This document shows, in pieces, positions 11,601 through 23,057 of a stretch of DNA of 64,000 nucleotides (its first letter is position 1; each line of letters starts with the position of its first letter). Made by a program: the position numbers and the translations under genes. The notes below the pieces were generated by a model. That model made no database searches and was not told where the DNA came from. It worked only from the letters and a program-made list of their open reading frames with translations. The stretch spans positions 34,903,097-34,967,096 of the forward strand of contig NC_077242.1 in NCBI RefSeq assembly GCF_947179165.1. The letters run 5' to 3'. The stretch is from Solanum dulcamara (Eukaryota > Streptophyta > Magnoliopsida > Solanales > Solanaceae).

Positions 11601-12445
11601 CAGCATAGCTATTAGTTTGTAATTAAGTTATGCAATTGAAGCACCTATCAACTACTTGGCTCACCTATGGGCCTTTGACGTTCTTGCCACCTATAAAGCA
11701 AAATAATTAGAGTTGTAGTTTTACCTTTGGTAAATAGCATCGTGAATGCCTATTGAATTATGATGTTGAGATGCTAGGTATTTCACCTTTTTGTTAGCGA
11801 CATTATACTTCTACATACATCAAGATTGTTGTGCAGGTCGCTTAGAAAGTCATCTTACTTGTTGATAAATTAAAAGATTGTTTAATGCCTATAGTAACTA
11901 TCTTGTCAGTTGTTAGTATTTGAGACTAAGACTTTGTGATATATACATATAGATGTCTCTTTATTTGTTTCCTAGAAAGGCCATTGACAAGCATACCTTG
12001 CCTATGGGGCTGTACTTTGCTTATAAAAGCTATAAAATGACTAGAAAGACCATATTGATGTCAACAGAGTTATATTGAACTCTACTCACTTATGGACTTT
12101 ATTTACGCCTAATTTAACATTAATGAACCTTAAAAGAGCCTTGTGTGCTCGAGATACATTTATAAGAGCCTAGAGCCTTATATAAAGTTATAGGAATCCA
12201 AAAGGCTTATGATACAAATACAGTGCCCAAATATGCTCAAGATAGATATCGCTAGTTGTAGTAGCCAAGTTACTTGCAGATTTTGTTGATTGCGTTAGCT
12301 ATTGTGGTTGATATAGATATTCCTCATAGGGGATATATATATTCTATAAATAACAACCCTGTATTTAGGTAAGGTGTAATAATTATTCATATATGCCGCT
12401 TATAGCAACATTACTTGCCTTTGGGCTATTTGATTATTTATTGTT
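11601..12445. other. unassigned AT-rich stretch between copia-1 and the minisatellite
   Basis: I recognise no gene, LTR end, primer site or RNA here. Both strands are stop-rich, and no open frame of more than about 60 codons is present. It may hold degraded gag or flanking DNA of copia-1, or an older unrelated insertion. Confidence 0.4.
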
Positions 12446-12646
12446 GCCCTGGAGGCTAGGGATTTGACTTTGTCTTTGGAGATATATACAGATCACCTTG
12501 GAGGCTATGTGTAGATTTTCCAAGGGGCTATATATAGATTGACTTTAGGGATATACACAAATTGCCTAAGGGTATATATATAAATTATTTTTCGAGCTAT
12601 ATAGAGATTTTCTTTGGAGCTATATATAGATTGCCTAAGGAGATAT
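12446..12646 (+). repeat. degenerate minisatellite, about 24-bp unit
   Basis: About seven imperfect units follow one another, each with a core like 'ggctatatatagatt' after a 'cctaagg / ctttgg' spacer. Spacing between cores is roughly 22-25 bases. It ends directly at the LTR-D terminus (12647). It is AT-rich with no coding potential. Confidence 0.65.
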
Positions 12647-14578
12647 TTTCATGACCCAAACTAGGCCCTAGGTGTGACACGATTATTAAGATTCTCAAAG
12701 GAACCCCAACCAAGCTTCTTAGCATATCATAAGCATACATAAGGTAATAACAAGAGGAAACTCATAAGAGATCCAAGAACATAGCACATCTAGAATGAAG
12801 TAAGACAACATATACTCCATATACATATCCAACATGCCTTTACACGGCTAACAAAGGTGGAGACTAGGACATGTTCCTAGCTCACCCTCAAAGAAAAGAA
12901 ATTACATAACATGGAATAATGTCCATGTGACAACATAGTCTAAGAATGACAAAAAGGAAATACAGACTTGGCTTGCCCTCGATGCATGAGGAATCACCAC
13001 ACAATCTTTGACAAGTCACCAACTAGCCATGAGAAGGAGATGGAGCGTCTGTCCCTACATTGTGATATAATGTAGGCAGTAAATTATGCGTTAGTATGTT
13101 TGAATGTATTAAGTATGTAGGTAATGTAATGCATAATAAAATCATGCTGTGTAAATGACCATTTCAAATAACATGATAAAAGAGGTAGTAAAAATCATAA
13201 ATAGGCATGAGAGTAGTCAATGCACAATAAATCATAAGAGTTTCATGCAAAAGTAAAGATAGGATTACTTAAATAAATCATTATAAGGACCATGCATATG
13301 TGGAGTGTAACCATAACTGACATTTAAGACCATGCGAGCTATAACATAGAATCCGATATAACTCATACATCAAAAAAAAGAGGCTACTTGCCAAGATAGA
13401 CTTTGTATCATCATCATCATTATCATGTGTTATATGTGGATCCACTAGCTAGGCCATAAAGTCAATCCTATAGTGCCAACATAGTTAAGGGACTAGGAAT
13501 TGCTATTAAGGACCCCTTGGGTCGAGTCCCCACCTCAAATTCCTCTCGGTGCTAAGTCAACATCTCACAGAATATATATATTCATCATAAATCATACTTG
13601 TCATAAGTCATAAGCTTGTCATGAAATATAGTCATACTTGTTTCGAAATCATAAACTTATCATGTGGAAACACAATCAAGAACTATCAATCCAATTCATA
13701 AAACTTATTCATAAGAATAGCTCATTATCATGTGATTCATGTAATATGGGTATAGACCTTCCATCATTATGAATCTTATTTCATAGGAGTATTATTAGGG
13801 TCTTAAGCCACTCTGTCATTAAACTTTCTTGAATTTTTAAAATTTCATGATCATGACTTATACTTGAAATTAAGGCAAAAATATAGGTTCACAATTAATT
13901 AACTTAAAAATAAAAAAAATGAATTGAAAACATGCATAATCATATAATTTATATCAATCCATACATAATTCATGAAAATAATATCAATTGGAAGTATAAT
14001 TGAAAATACCTATCATCCATGTCATGAAACCTAAAGAATAATGCAGGAAATTCATAGAAAACTCTTTAATTCCATTCGATAGTCATTAATTCATATTGAA
14101 ATAGGATCATAATCATAATTTAAATCATAATTCATGTAATTAAAATTGAGATCATCAAATCCACAAAAATACATACTTGAATTGATTGAAAAAGTTAAGA
14201 ATTTGTTGGAATCCATGGGTGAAAGGTACCCTTGGATGAATGCCCAAATACCTTCAATGAGTAGCTTGAAGAAATATTGGATTTTGGTTAAGAATTTCAG
14301 AGAATTGCTTGATTGTCTACAATGGTGATCTGAGAGCCATTGTAGAGAGAGAATTATTTATGATAGATGAATTGTGAAACAATAAGGGAGAATAGGGGGT
14401 TAATGGTAGTTAATAGGTCGTATTTAGTCCTACAGACGTCCAGGTTCATTAACTAATAGGTAGAAAAAGTCTAAAGTTCCCTTACTTAAAAATTGAATTT
14501 TGACAAAAATAAAAACTGAAGTCCACAACGCGGAGATATTTCCTGACAGGGCAATTTTGATTGAAATTGAACTATTCT
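12647..14578 (-). repeat. LTR-D: gypsy LTR fragment, antisense, cut by gypsy-2
   Basis: The left end (TTTCATGACCC) is the 3' terminus of a minus-strand LTR, comparable with TGTCACAACC at the gypsy-5 LTR and TCACGACCC at the gypsy-8 LTR. Shared blocks include 'gcatacataaggtaa' (also near 61030), 'ctagctaggccat' (also near 42640) and the promoter-side 'attagggtctta' (also 43255). No primer site lies left of it, so it is a 3' or solo LTR. The right end is lost at the gypsy-2 insertion. Short open frames (for example 14146-14328) are not genes. Confidence 0.75.
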
Positions 14579-16904
14579 TATAAGTCCCTGGAACTTGGAA
14601 AGTCCTAAAATGAGGAATAAAGGATGAAATTCTAGAAAAATGCAGAAACTGACACTAGGTGATGACCACGAAGGCCATCAAGGGTCGTGGTCGGCAATAC
14701 GCCTCATGGTGAGCTACCATAGTAGAGGTTCTGAAATTCATTCCTATAAGGAAGGGACCACGATGAGGGACAACGCACCGTGGTGAGCACCACAGACCAT
14801 AATGCCCTCTGTGGTGACTCCTCCCTTAAGGCCCTCAGAAAACTTTCCAAGGCAGGAACCACGATTGACCACCATGGGCCGTACAGTTCTTCACGAACCA
14901 TAGTGTGTTTCATGGTGGTCACTCTTGAAGTACCTCCTGTATTTCCTACACCACGACCATGGTTCACAGACCATGATGCCCTCCACGGGCTGTGAAGGTC
15001 TCCGTAGAGAAAGTACAAAGAGTTTTCCTGCAAACCCCAATACTTGTCCTCTAAGTCAGTTATCAAACTTTTTTCTACCATAAAATAAAAAAATAAAGAA
15101 TCAAATTCAAGAAGAAAAAGAACTCGGAACACCACCATGGGTCATGATGATGATGATCACAGACCGTGATGGGTACTCCGTAAAGCCCTAGTCCGACTAG
15201 TTTTAAGAAGCGTATTTTGGTCTTTTCTTTTGTCTTATCAACAAAGTGAGGTCATTTGGGGACTGAATCTAACTTATCTAAATGACCCTAAGCCTTTTCC
15301 AACTCGATCATTCTCGCACAAATCTTAAGGAAGAAAAAAGCCTTCCTCTTCTCCAGGTCATCTTCTTCACCAAGGAAAGCTAGGGTTTCATGCCAAGATC
15401 TTCAAGTCACCATTTTCAAAGCTTGCATTAGAGATTTATTTCTCCAAGGTTTGTAGGTCTCATTCATGGGTTCTTCCACCCATGGATCCCAAGTATTTTC
15501 TAAACCTAGCAACTTAGTTTAAAGTGTGGATTTTATGGATTTTCATATTATGATTTCAAATGTATAGAAGTTTATTTATCTATTTTAACCTATATTGACT
15601 CTTAATTCATGGAATAGTTGATGTATCAAAGGTCCTCTATGAAAGCATGAAAAGGATTTTAATGTGTATAGGTGGGTGGTTTTAAAGATATTTTAATTGA
15701 TACATTCCATTACCCTCATGCATGCTAGTATTGATGTTAATTATTTGAAAGTTGAATTGAATAAAATCCACCTAGTTTCAGTATATTTCAATGAAGTTTG
15801 AATTGAAAGTTTGACTGCAAAATGAAAGTTTATAAAAGCAAATGTCTGTGATCAAAAGGAATCTTATAAAATGAATGAATCATGAAATGATTATGAAATG
15901 ATGTATTCCACTTATGAAAGACCAATTCTCACTTATGTGAATCTAAGAAGAGTTTTAATGAGCTATTCTACCTAATAATGCTTTGATGATTTAAAGCTTT
16001 GTAAATGATTATGTTCTTATGTTATATTAAACTATTCCGGAGGATTGGTCTTAGTACCAAATTGGGTATTGAGGTAGGATTTGGTAAGGGAATTCTAGTA
16101 GCAACCCCTTGTCTCATTAAATATGCACCAACATAGGAGCCCTTGTAGGCTTAGGCTAATGGATCAATAAATAACCCTAAATGTTAAAGAAATGAATGAA
16201 GTTTAATGGAGTTCTACCTGGCAAGTAGTGTCCTCGTGCAAATGTAGGGGGTTATTTTGGATTTTATATAATAGCTAGTATGGTCTGAAATGTTGGTTAT
16301 GGTCATCTTTCCACAAAATGAATGTTTCAAGTATTATTCATATTGATTTCTTATGCATGCATCTACTTACGTACTTTATCTTATAATGCTTTAATACTTT
16401 ATTGAATTTCATGCCTACATACTTAGAATATGTAAAGTTCTAGCACATACTCTTTTGCCTACATGATATCACCATGTAGGGACCGGTATTGCTCCACATT
16501 CACCTCCACGTGGCTAGTTGATTCATTGAAGGCTACTTTATATGTGAGTTCCCATATTTTGTGAACAACATCCTTTCTTTTTCTAGCTTACATTATGTAA
16601 AGAACTTTGGTACCTTTCATAGTATTTGTTTCTATTTATTATGAGGGTGAGCTAGAGATATGTCTTAGCCTCCGCCAAGTCTTTTAGTAGAGGTATGCTT
16701 GGAAATAAATGTATGACGTTTTAAGTTTGATATTGAATCTTATTCTATGTTGTTTCCCTTAGTCCCATTATACATTTTATTTTTCTTTTTTATTGAATGT
16801 CATTACCTATGAAAATCTAAATCAATACTAAGAGGCTTCGGTGAGGTACCTCTGGGTGTCCCATTTATCATGTCACACCTATGCCCTAGGCTTAGGTTAT
16901 GACA
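14579..16904 (+). repeat. gypsy-2 5' LTR (2326 bp)
   Basis: It starts TATAAGTCCC (ancestral TGTAAGACCCC) and ends GGTTATGACA just before the primer site. U3 (about 14650-15180) is packed with ACCACGG / CCGTGGT-type palindromic motifs. The TATA position (about 15270) reads TATCTAAAT, a decayed form of the box kept in the 3' copy. An A-rich insertion (about 15063-15124) is absent from the 3' LTR. The antisense open frame of 144 codons at 14704-15138 is a by-product of the palindromic repeats. Confidence 0.85.
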
Positions 16905-16908
16905 AACT

Positions 16909-16920
16909 TGGTATTAGAGT
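16909..16920 (+). other. gypsy-2 primer binding site (tRNA-iMet)
   Basis: TGGTATTAGAGT lies 4 bases after the LTR end. It matches the initiator-tRNA site TGGTATCAGAGC at 10 of 12 positions, and both differences are C to T. Confidence 0.75.
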
Positions 16921-17117
16921 TTGAGGTTTTGAATGGTTCTCGGAGTCCAGCATATCATGTCGAATCAGGTCTTTTTCATGGTTGTGAAGTGCGCTACAAC
17001 TATATATAGGAGACTATGGGATCTATAGGAAAAGTTTTCCCTTGTCTCATGATTCATGTCGTGCCCTACAGTTGTCCTAACATTTCCTCTAACTAACAAA
17101 TAGTTGTCTTCTAGATC

Positions 17118-18325
17118 ATGCCTCCAAGGAGAGTACCTCCACCTAAAGAAATGGTTAATGATGAGTACTAAGCTCCTCCGATTCTTGAAGCTCCATATTA
17201 TGAGGAAGGAGTGAAGCATGCGAAATTTTGCAACATCATACATTATTGGCTCAATCCATAACCAACCAAACTAACCAAGGCATTTTTCCTCCACCTCATC
17301 CTCAAGTGCCTACTCCTACTTGTAGGATACGGGGACTTCAAGATGATTAATCCACTCGAGTTTGATGCTTCCAAGGTAGATGAGGATCCTATAGAGTTCA
17401 TTGAGGAGGTTTATTGGATTGTGTCTATCATAAGAGTGCCTCCAAAGGAGAAGGCCAAGATAGTAGCCTATCAATTCAAAGGTGTGGCAAGGGTTTGGTA
17501 TGAGCAATGGGTTATTGAGAGGGATGAATGTAGGGGACCCATAGAATGAAAAGAGTTCAAGAGTGCCTTCCTAGACCATTTCTTTCCCTTGGAGCAGAGG
17601 CAAAGATCCAAAATTTCATTAACATTCGACAAGGGAGCATAAGTGTGAGGGATTATGCCCTCAAATTCACTAAATTATCTACGTATGCTCTTTTTATGGT
17701 CTTCGACCCAAGGGAAAAGATGACCAAGTTTATCTTTGGTGTTTCTAGTTTGGTATCCAAAATTGCAAGACGCCCATGTTGGTCAAGGAGATGGATATCT
17801 CCTAACTAATTACATATGCGGAACAAATCGAAGAAGAGAAGTTGAGGGAGAGGTCAAGATAGTTCAAAAAGACTAGAGTTGATAGTAGAGGATTCAATCC
17901 TCAAAGGTCTGACTATATGGTAGTGGAAAGGGACAAGGTGTGTAATGATTCATGAGGCAAGTCTCCACAAATGCTTCTCCTACAAGGTTTAATAAGGAAA
18001 ATGGTTCTAACCTGATAGTTCCAAGAAAGAATGTTGATGCTCAAGCTTTCCTCGCTTGTAAGAAGTGTGGAAGAACTCACAAATAGGAGTACTTAGCCTG
18101 CTTCAATGCATGTTTCAAGTGTGGTAAACTGGTCCATTAAGCTAAGTATTGTAGAGGTGATAGTGGTAGGCCTCAAGGAAAAATTGCTCATGATCAAACG
18201 TTCAAGGAAGTGGCAAACGACCAACCACTTTTATGCCTTGTATGGGAGACAAGAGGTTGAGGAAGCACCCAATATTGTTACCGATATGTTAAAGGTCTTT
18301 GCTTTTGATGTTATGCATTATTAGA
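17118..18325 (+). pseudogene. gag: gypsy-2 gag pseudogene
   Basis: Gag starts at the ATG at 17118 (MPPRRVPPPKE), after a leader of about 200 bases. The gag domain is open in two frames, 17343-17549 (FDASKVDEDPIEFIEEVYW, VARVWYEQW) and 17546-17809. The knuckle region (about 18055-18160) reads CFKCGKLVH then a stop, so one knuckle survives only in part. Stops and a frameshift at about 17546 disable it. Start choice follows gypsy-7, whose gag opens with the same PPP motif. Confidence 0.8.
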
Positions 18326-21300
18326 TTCGAGAGCAAATTTGTCTTTTGTTACCCCATTCCTTTCTGATAGTTTTGATGTGTTACCCAAAATATTACTAGA
18401 GCCTTATTTGGTGTCTACCCCATTGGTGAGTCAATTATGTCTAAAAAGGTCTATAAGGGTTATCCCGTGTCTATCTTAAATAAGGTTGTTCCTTATGATC
18501 TCATTGAACTTAACATGGTAGATTTTGATGTTATACTTGGAACGGATTGATTGCATGCATCTTATGCTTCTATAGATTGTAGAACTAGTAGAGTCAAGTT
18601 TTAATTTCCGAATGAGTCTATTATTGAATGGAAGGGTCATGATTCAATAATGAAGAGTAGGTTCATTTCTTGTCTTAAGGCCCAAAAGTTGATTGCTAAG
18701 GGTTGCATCTACCACATTGTGAGGTTTAGGGATATCGACTCCTAAAGTCCTTCTCTTGAGTCAGTTCCCATAGTTAATGAGTTTCTCGATAACCTTTTTA
18801 GTGTCCCTCTCAAAAGGGAAGTTGATTTTGGTATCGATCTTCTCCTTGATACGCAACCTATCTCTATTCCTCCTTACCAAATGGCCTCGTAGGAATTAAA
18901 GGAGTTAAAGAAATGATTAAAGGACTTATTGGAGAAAGGATTTATAAGGCTAAGTATTTCACCATGGGGTGCCCCTGTATTACTTATAAGAAAAAAAGAT
19001 GGGTCACTTTGGATGTGCATAGACTATCGACAATTGAACAAGGTGACCATTAAGAACAAATATCCAATTCCTAGGATAGATGATTTGTTTGATTAATTGT
19101 AAGGGCCAAGTCATTTCTCCAAGGTCGATCTTCAGTCTGACTATCAATAACTAAGGGAGAGGGAGTGTGACATTCCCAAGATGGCATTTCAAATAAGGTA
19201 TGGTCACTTTGAGTTTGTATAATGTCATTTGGGTTGATGAATGCACCAGCGGTGTTTATAGATCTAATGAATAGGTCTTTCAAACTCTACCTTGATACAT
19301 TTATGGTGGTCTTCATTAACGACATTTGATTTACTTTCGGTGTAAAAAAGAACATAAGGATCACTTGAGAGTTGTGCTTCAAACCTTGAGAGATAAACAA
19401 TTGTTTGCCAAATTTAGAAAATGTGAATTTAGGTTAAAAGAAGTAGCATTTCTTGGTAATATAGTGTCCAGTGATGAAATCAAGATGGATCCTAAGAAAA
19501 TGGAGATAGTGAGAAATTGTCCTAGACCATTGTCTCCTTCGGACATTAGGATCTTTTTGGGTCTAGCCGGGTATTATAGAAGGTTCGTTGAAGGGTTCTC
19601 TTCCATTTCATTTCCTATGACGAAATTGACTCAAAAAAGACAAAGTTCCTATGGACGGATGAGTGTAAAAGGAGTTTCCAAACCTTGAAAGATCGACTTA
19701 CCTCCGCTCCCATTTTGACTCTAAGAAAAGGCTTAGAAGGGTTCATGGTGTAATGTGATACTTCAAGGGTCGGTTTGGTTTGGGTTGTTTCTTGATGCAA
19801 AATGACAAGGTTATAGCTTATACTTCTATGAAATTGAAAGTGCATGAATACAACTACCCTACCCATGATCTTGACTTGGCGGACATTGTATTTTCCTTAA
19901 AGATTTGGCGGCATTATATCTATGGGGTACATGTGGATATGCTTACCGATCACAAGAGTCTCCAATACGTGTTCACTCAAAAAGACTTCAATCTAAGGCA
20001 AATGAGGTGGCTTGAACTCCTTAAGGACTATGCCATGAGTGTGCATTACCATCCGAAAAGGCCAATGTTGTTGCCGATGCGCTTAGTAGAGTATCTATAG
20101 GGAGTTTGAAAGGACCGACATTTGTAAAGTTAAAGAAGTTGGTAAAGGAAAAAAAAGTAGAGGTATTTTCATGAAGGGGATATGGGTACTACACTACCAA
20201 GGTCGGTTATGTGTTTTAGATGTTGATGGCCTAAGGAGTTTTATCTTGAAGGAGGCTCATCATTTTTCATACTCTATTCATCTCGATTTGACAAAAATGT
20301 ACCAAGATTTAAAAGAGCTCTATTTGTGGGGTTGCATGAAAAAGGACATAGCAGGGTTCATGGCCGAATGCCCAAATTGTCAACAAGTTAAGGCTGAACA
20401 TCAAAGGTTGGGTGGCCTAACACAAGATATTGAAATTCCTACTTGGAAGTGGAAAGAGTGAACATAGATTTCATTGTGGGTTTTCCTCGTACTCGAAAAC
20501 ATCATGACTCGATTTGGGTGATTGTTGATAGAATGATGAGTTCAGCTCACTTTATACCAATCAAGACTTCCTATAGTGTCGAGGATTATGCTAAATTGTA
20601 TATTCGAGAATTGGTAAGGTTGTATGGTGTGTCATTGTCAATTATTTTGGATTGTGGTACCCAATTCACTTCTTATTTTTGGAAATCATTTCAAAGGGGC
20701 ATCGGTACTAAGGTGAATCTAAGCACCGCATTCCATCCTCAAACCGATAGGCAAGCTGAATGGACGATTCAAACACTAGAGGATATGCTAAAGGCTCTTG
20801 TGTTGGAGTTCAAACAAAGCTGGGATGACCATCTACCATTTATTGAGTTCATCTACTCAATTATTAAGATGGCACCGTCTGAGGCTTTGTATGAGAGATG
20901 ATGTAGGTCTCCGGTTGGTTAGTTCAAAGTGGGTGAGATGAACTTGTTGGGTCCTAATTTGGTTCTTGATACTTTGGAAAAAGTAAGAGTCAATAGAGAA
21001 AGGTTGAAGACGGCTCAAAGTCACCAAAAATCCTATTCTAGGAGAAGGGATCTTGAGTTTAGAGTGGATGATTAGGTGTACTTGAAGGTTTCGCCCATGA
21101 AGGGTGTATTTTAGTTTAGTAAGAAGGGAAAATTGAGCCCTAGGTATGTAGGGCCTTATAGAATCTTGAGACGTGTTGGCAAGACTGCTTATGAGTTGGA
21201 ATTGCCTTTGAAAATGGCCATGGTTCATTCGGTATTCCATGTGTTTATGTTGAGGAAAAGTGTGGGTGATCCTAGTTCCATTGCCATTGGAAGTAGTGAA

Positions 21301-21459
21301 TTTTGAAGAAAACTTGACCTATGAAAAGGTACCGGTTGAAATTTTAACCAGTAAGTCAAGAGATTAAGGAACAAAGAAGTTGCATCCGTCAAAGTCCTTT
21401 GGAGGAATCAACAAGTTAAAACCGCTACATGGAAAGCAAAATTGGATATGATGAGGTGA
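18326..21459 (+). pseudogene. pol: gypsy-2 pol pseudogene (PR-RT-RNase H-IN with chromodomain-like tail)
   Basis: The protease begins LDSRAN at about 18323, with the D-S/T-G glycine replaced by arginine, and keeps FDVILGTD near 18530. RT covers about 18760-19640, and its catalytic motif is FIND (19312-19323) instead of FIDD, followed by a stop. RNase H is at 19690-20100. Integrase has a CPNCQQ zinc-binding half and an open core at 20443-20901, where residues D29, D70 and E106 keep the D,D-35-E pattern. The GPY-type and chromodomain-like tail (RNKEVASVKV..RNQQV) ends at the TGA at 21457-21459. It cannot make a functional polyprotein. Confidence 0.85.
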
Positions 21460-21728
21460 TACCCTTATCTCTTTAACTCTACTTAACCCTAAGGTACTAA
21501 TTTATTCATGCTCAAATTTTTAAGACTCCTACATTTTAGATTTTCCTAAGTCTTCATATGCATGCATGTTCATGAAGTTGAAATTTTAAAGTCATGTTTA
21601 TGTTAAGTTTAAAGATCTCTTATTTTATGCATTTCAAAGTGTTATTGTATTTCATGTTGGGTTTCTAGTCCTTATTTTGTGTCCTTTATATGCTAGTTAA
21701 ATCTCATTCGAGGATGAATGTTTCCAAC
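21460..21728 (+). other. gypsy-2 3' untranslated region
   Basis: AT-rich spacer between the pol stop and the polypurine tract, with no open frame of note. Equivalent spacers follow pol in gypsy-6 and gypsy-7 and share phrases such as 'atgcatgcatgtt' and 'ctcattcgaggatgaatg'. Confidence 0.7.
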
Positions 21729-21738
21729 AGGGAGATAT
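21729..21738 (+). other. gypsy-2 polypurine tract
   Basis: AGGGAGATAT directly precedes the 3' LTR. The same position reads AGGGGGAGATAT in gypsy-6 and GAGGGAGATAA in gypsy-7. Confidence 0.75.
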
Positions 21739-23057
21739 TTTAAGACCCCGAAAGTTGGAAAGTCCTAAAACGAGGAACAAAGGATGAAATCCCAGAAAAA
21801 ATGCAAAAACTTACACTAGGTGATGAACACGAAGACCATCATAGCCATGGTCGGCACCACGCCTCGTGGTGAGCCACCATGGTGGAGGTTCTTAAACCCA
21901 ATCCTATAAAAAAGGAGCCACAAGTAGGGACCATAGACCGTGGTGAGCACCACAGACCGTAATGTCCTCTGTGGTGATCCCTCTCCTAAGGCCCTCAAAA
22001 AAATTTCAAAGGCAAGGACCATAATTGACCACCACGGATCGTATAGATATTCACAAACGTGATGTGTTCCTTGATTGTCACTCCTGGTCCTGCACCACGA
22101 TCATGGTTCACAAACCATGATTCCCTCCACGGACCGTGAAGGTCTCCGTAGAGGAAGTACTGAGACTTTCCCTGGAAACCCCAATATTTCTCCTCTAAGT
22201 CAGTTATCACGGAACACCACCATGGACCGTGATGGGTCCTCCGTGAATCCCAGTCTAACAAGTTTTAAAAAGGGTATTTTGGTCTTTTTCTATGTCTTAT
22301 CAGCAAAGCGAGGTCATTTGGGGACTGAATCTAACCTATATAAATGACCCTAAGCCTTTCCCAACTCATCTATTGTCACTCAAGTCCTAAGACAAGAAAA
22401 ACCTTCCTCCTCTCAAGGTCTTCTTCTTCACCAAAGAAAGCTAGGGTTTCATTCTCCATTTTCAAAGCTTGCATTAGGTATTTATTTCTCCAAAGTATGT
22501 GTGTACCATTCATGCATTCTTCTACCCATGGATCCCAAGTATTTTCTAAACCTAGCGACTAAATTTAAAGTGTGGATTTTATGGGTTTTCATTTTGTGAT
22601 TTCAAATGTATAGAAGTTTATTTATCTATTTTAACCTATATTGTCTCTTAATTCATGGAATGGTTGATGTATCAAAGGTCCTTTATGAAAGCATGAAAAG
22701 GATTTTAATGTGTATGGGTGGGTGGTTTTAAAGATATTTTAATTGATACATTCCATTACTCTCATGCATGCTAGTATTGATGTTAATGATTTGAAAGTTG
22801 AATTGAATAAAACCCACCTAGTTTCAGTATATTTCAATGAAGTTTGAATTGAAAGTTTGACTGCAAAATGAATGTTTATAAAAGTAAATGTCTATGATCA
22901 AAAAGAGTCTTATGAAATGAAAGAATGATGAAATAATTATGAAATGATGTATTCCACTTTTGAAAGACCAATTCTCACATGTGTGAATCAAAGAAGAGTT
23001 TTAATGAGCTATTCTACCTAATGATGCTTTGATGATTTAAAGCTTTGTAAGTGATTA
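21739..23057 (+). repeat. gypsy-2 3' LTR, truncated by gypsy-3
   Basis: It starts TTTAAGACCCC (TG lost) and follows the 5' LTR closely until the phrase 'aaagctttgtaagtgatta' at 23038-23057. The 5' copy continues with 'tgttcttatgttatatt', but here the gypsy-3 LTR begins. The missing part, about 1 kb, is not seen right of gypsy-4. U3 carries CCATGGACCGTGATGG-type palindromes (22216-22232). Confidence 0.85.
22337..22345 (+). promoter_or_regulatory. TATA box of the gypsy-2 LTR
   Basis: TATATAAAT lies after the repeat-rich U3 and before a leader starting 'gaccctaagcc'. The same context holds TATATAAAT in the gypsy-7 3' LTR (56242-56250). Confidence 0.6.

Larger units (their letters stand above)
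14579..23057 (+). mobile_element. gypsy-2: Ty3/gypsy retrotransposon, nearly full length, 3' LTR truncated
   Basis: The layout is 5' LTR (14579-16904), primer site, gag, protease, RT, RNase H, integrase with chromodomain-like tail, polypurine tract, then 3' LTR (21739-23057), which gypsy-3 cuts. The two LTRs are very similar by eye through the middle (15480-15860 against 22500-22880), differing mainly by transitions. This makes gypsy-2 look younger than gypsy-6 and gypsy-7. It is inserted into LTR-D. The left flank is ATTCT, and the right flank is lost. Confidence 0.88.

Noticed and set aside
14704..15138. 144-codon antisense open frame
   Set aside because: It lies wholly in the gypsy-2 5' LTR U3 repeats. 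The 3' LTR breaks it into shorter frames (21816-22022, 21995-22261), as expected of a by-product of palindromic motifs.
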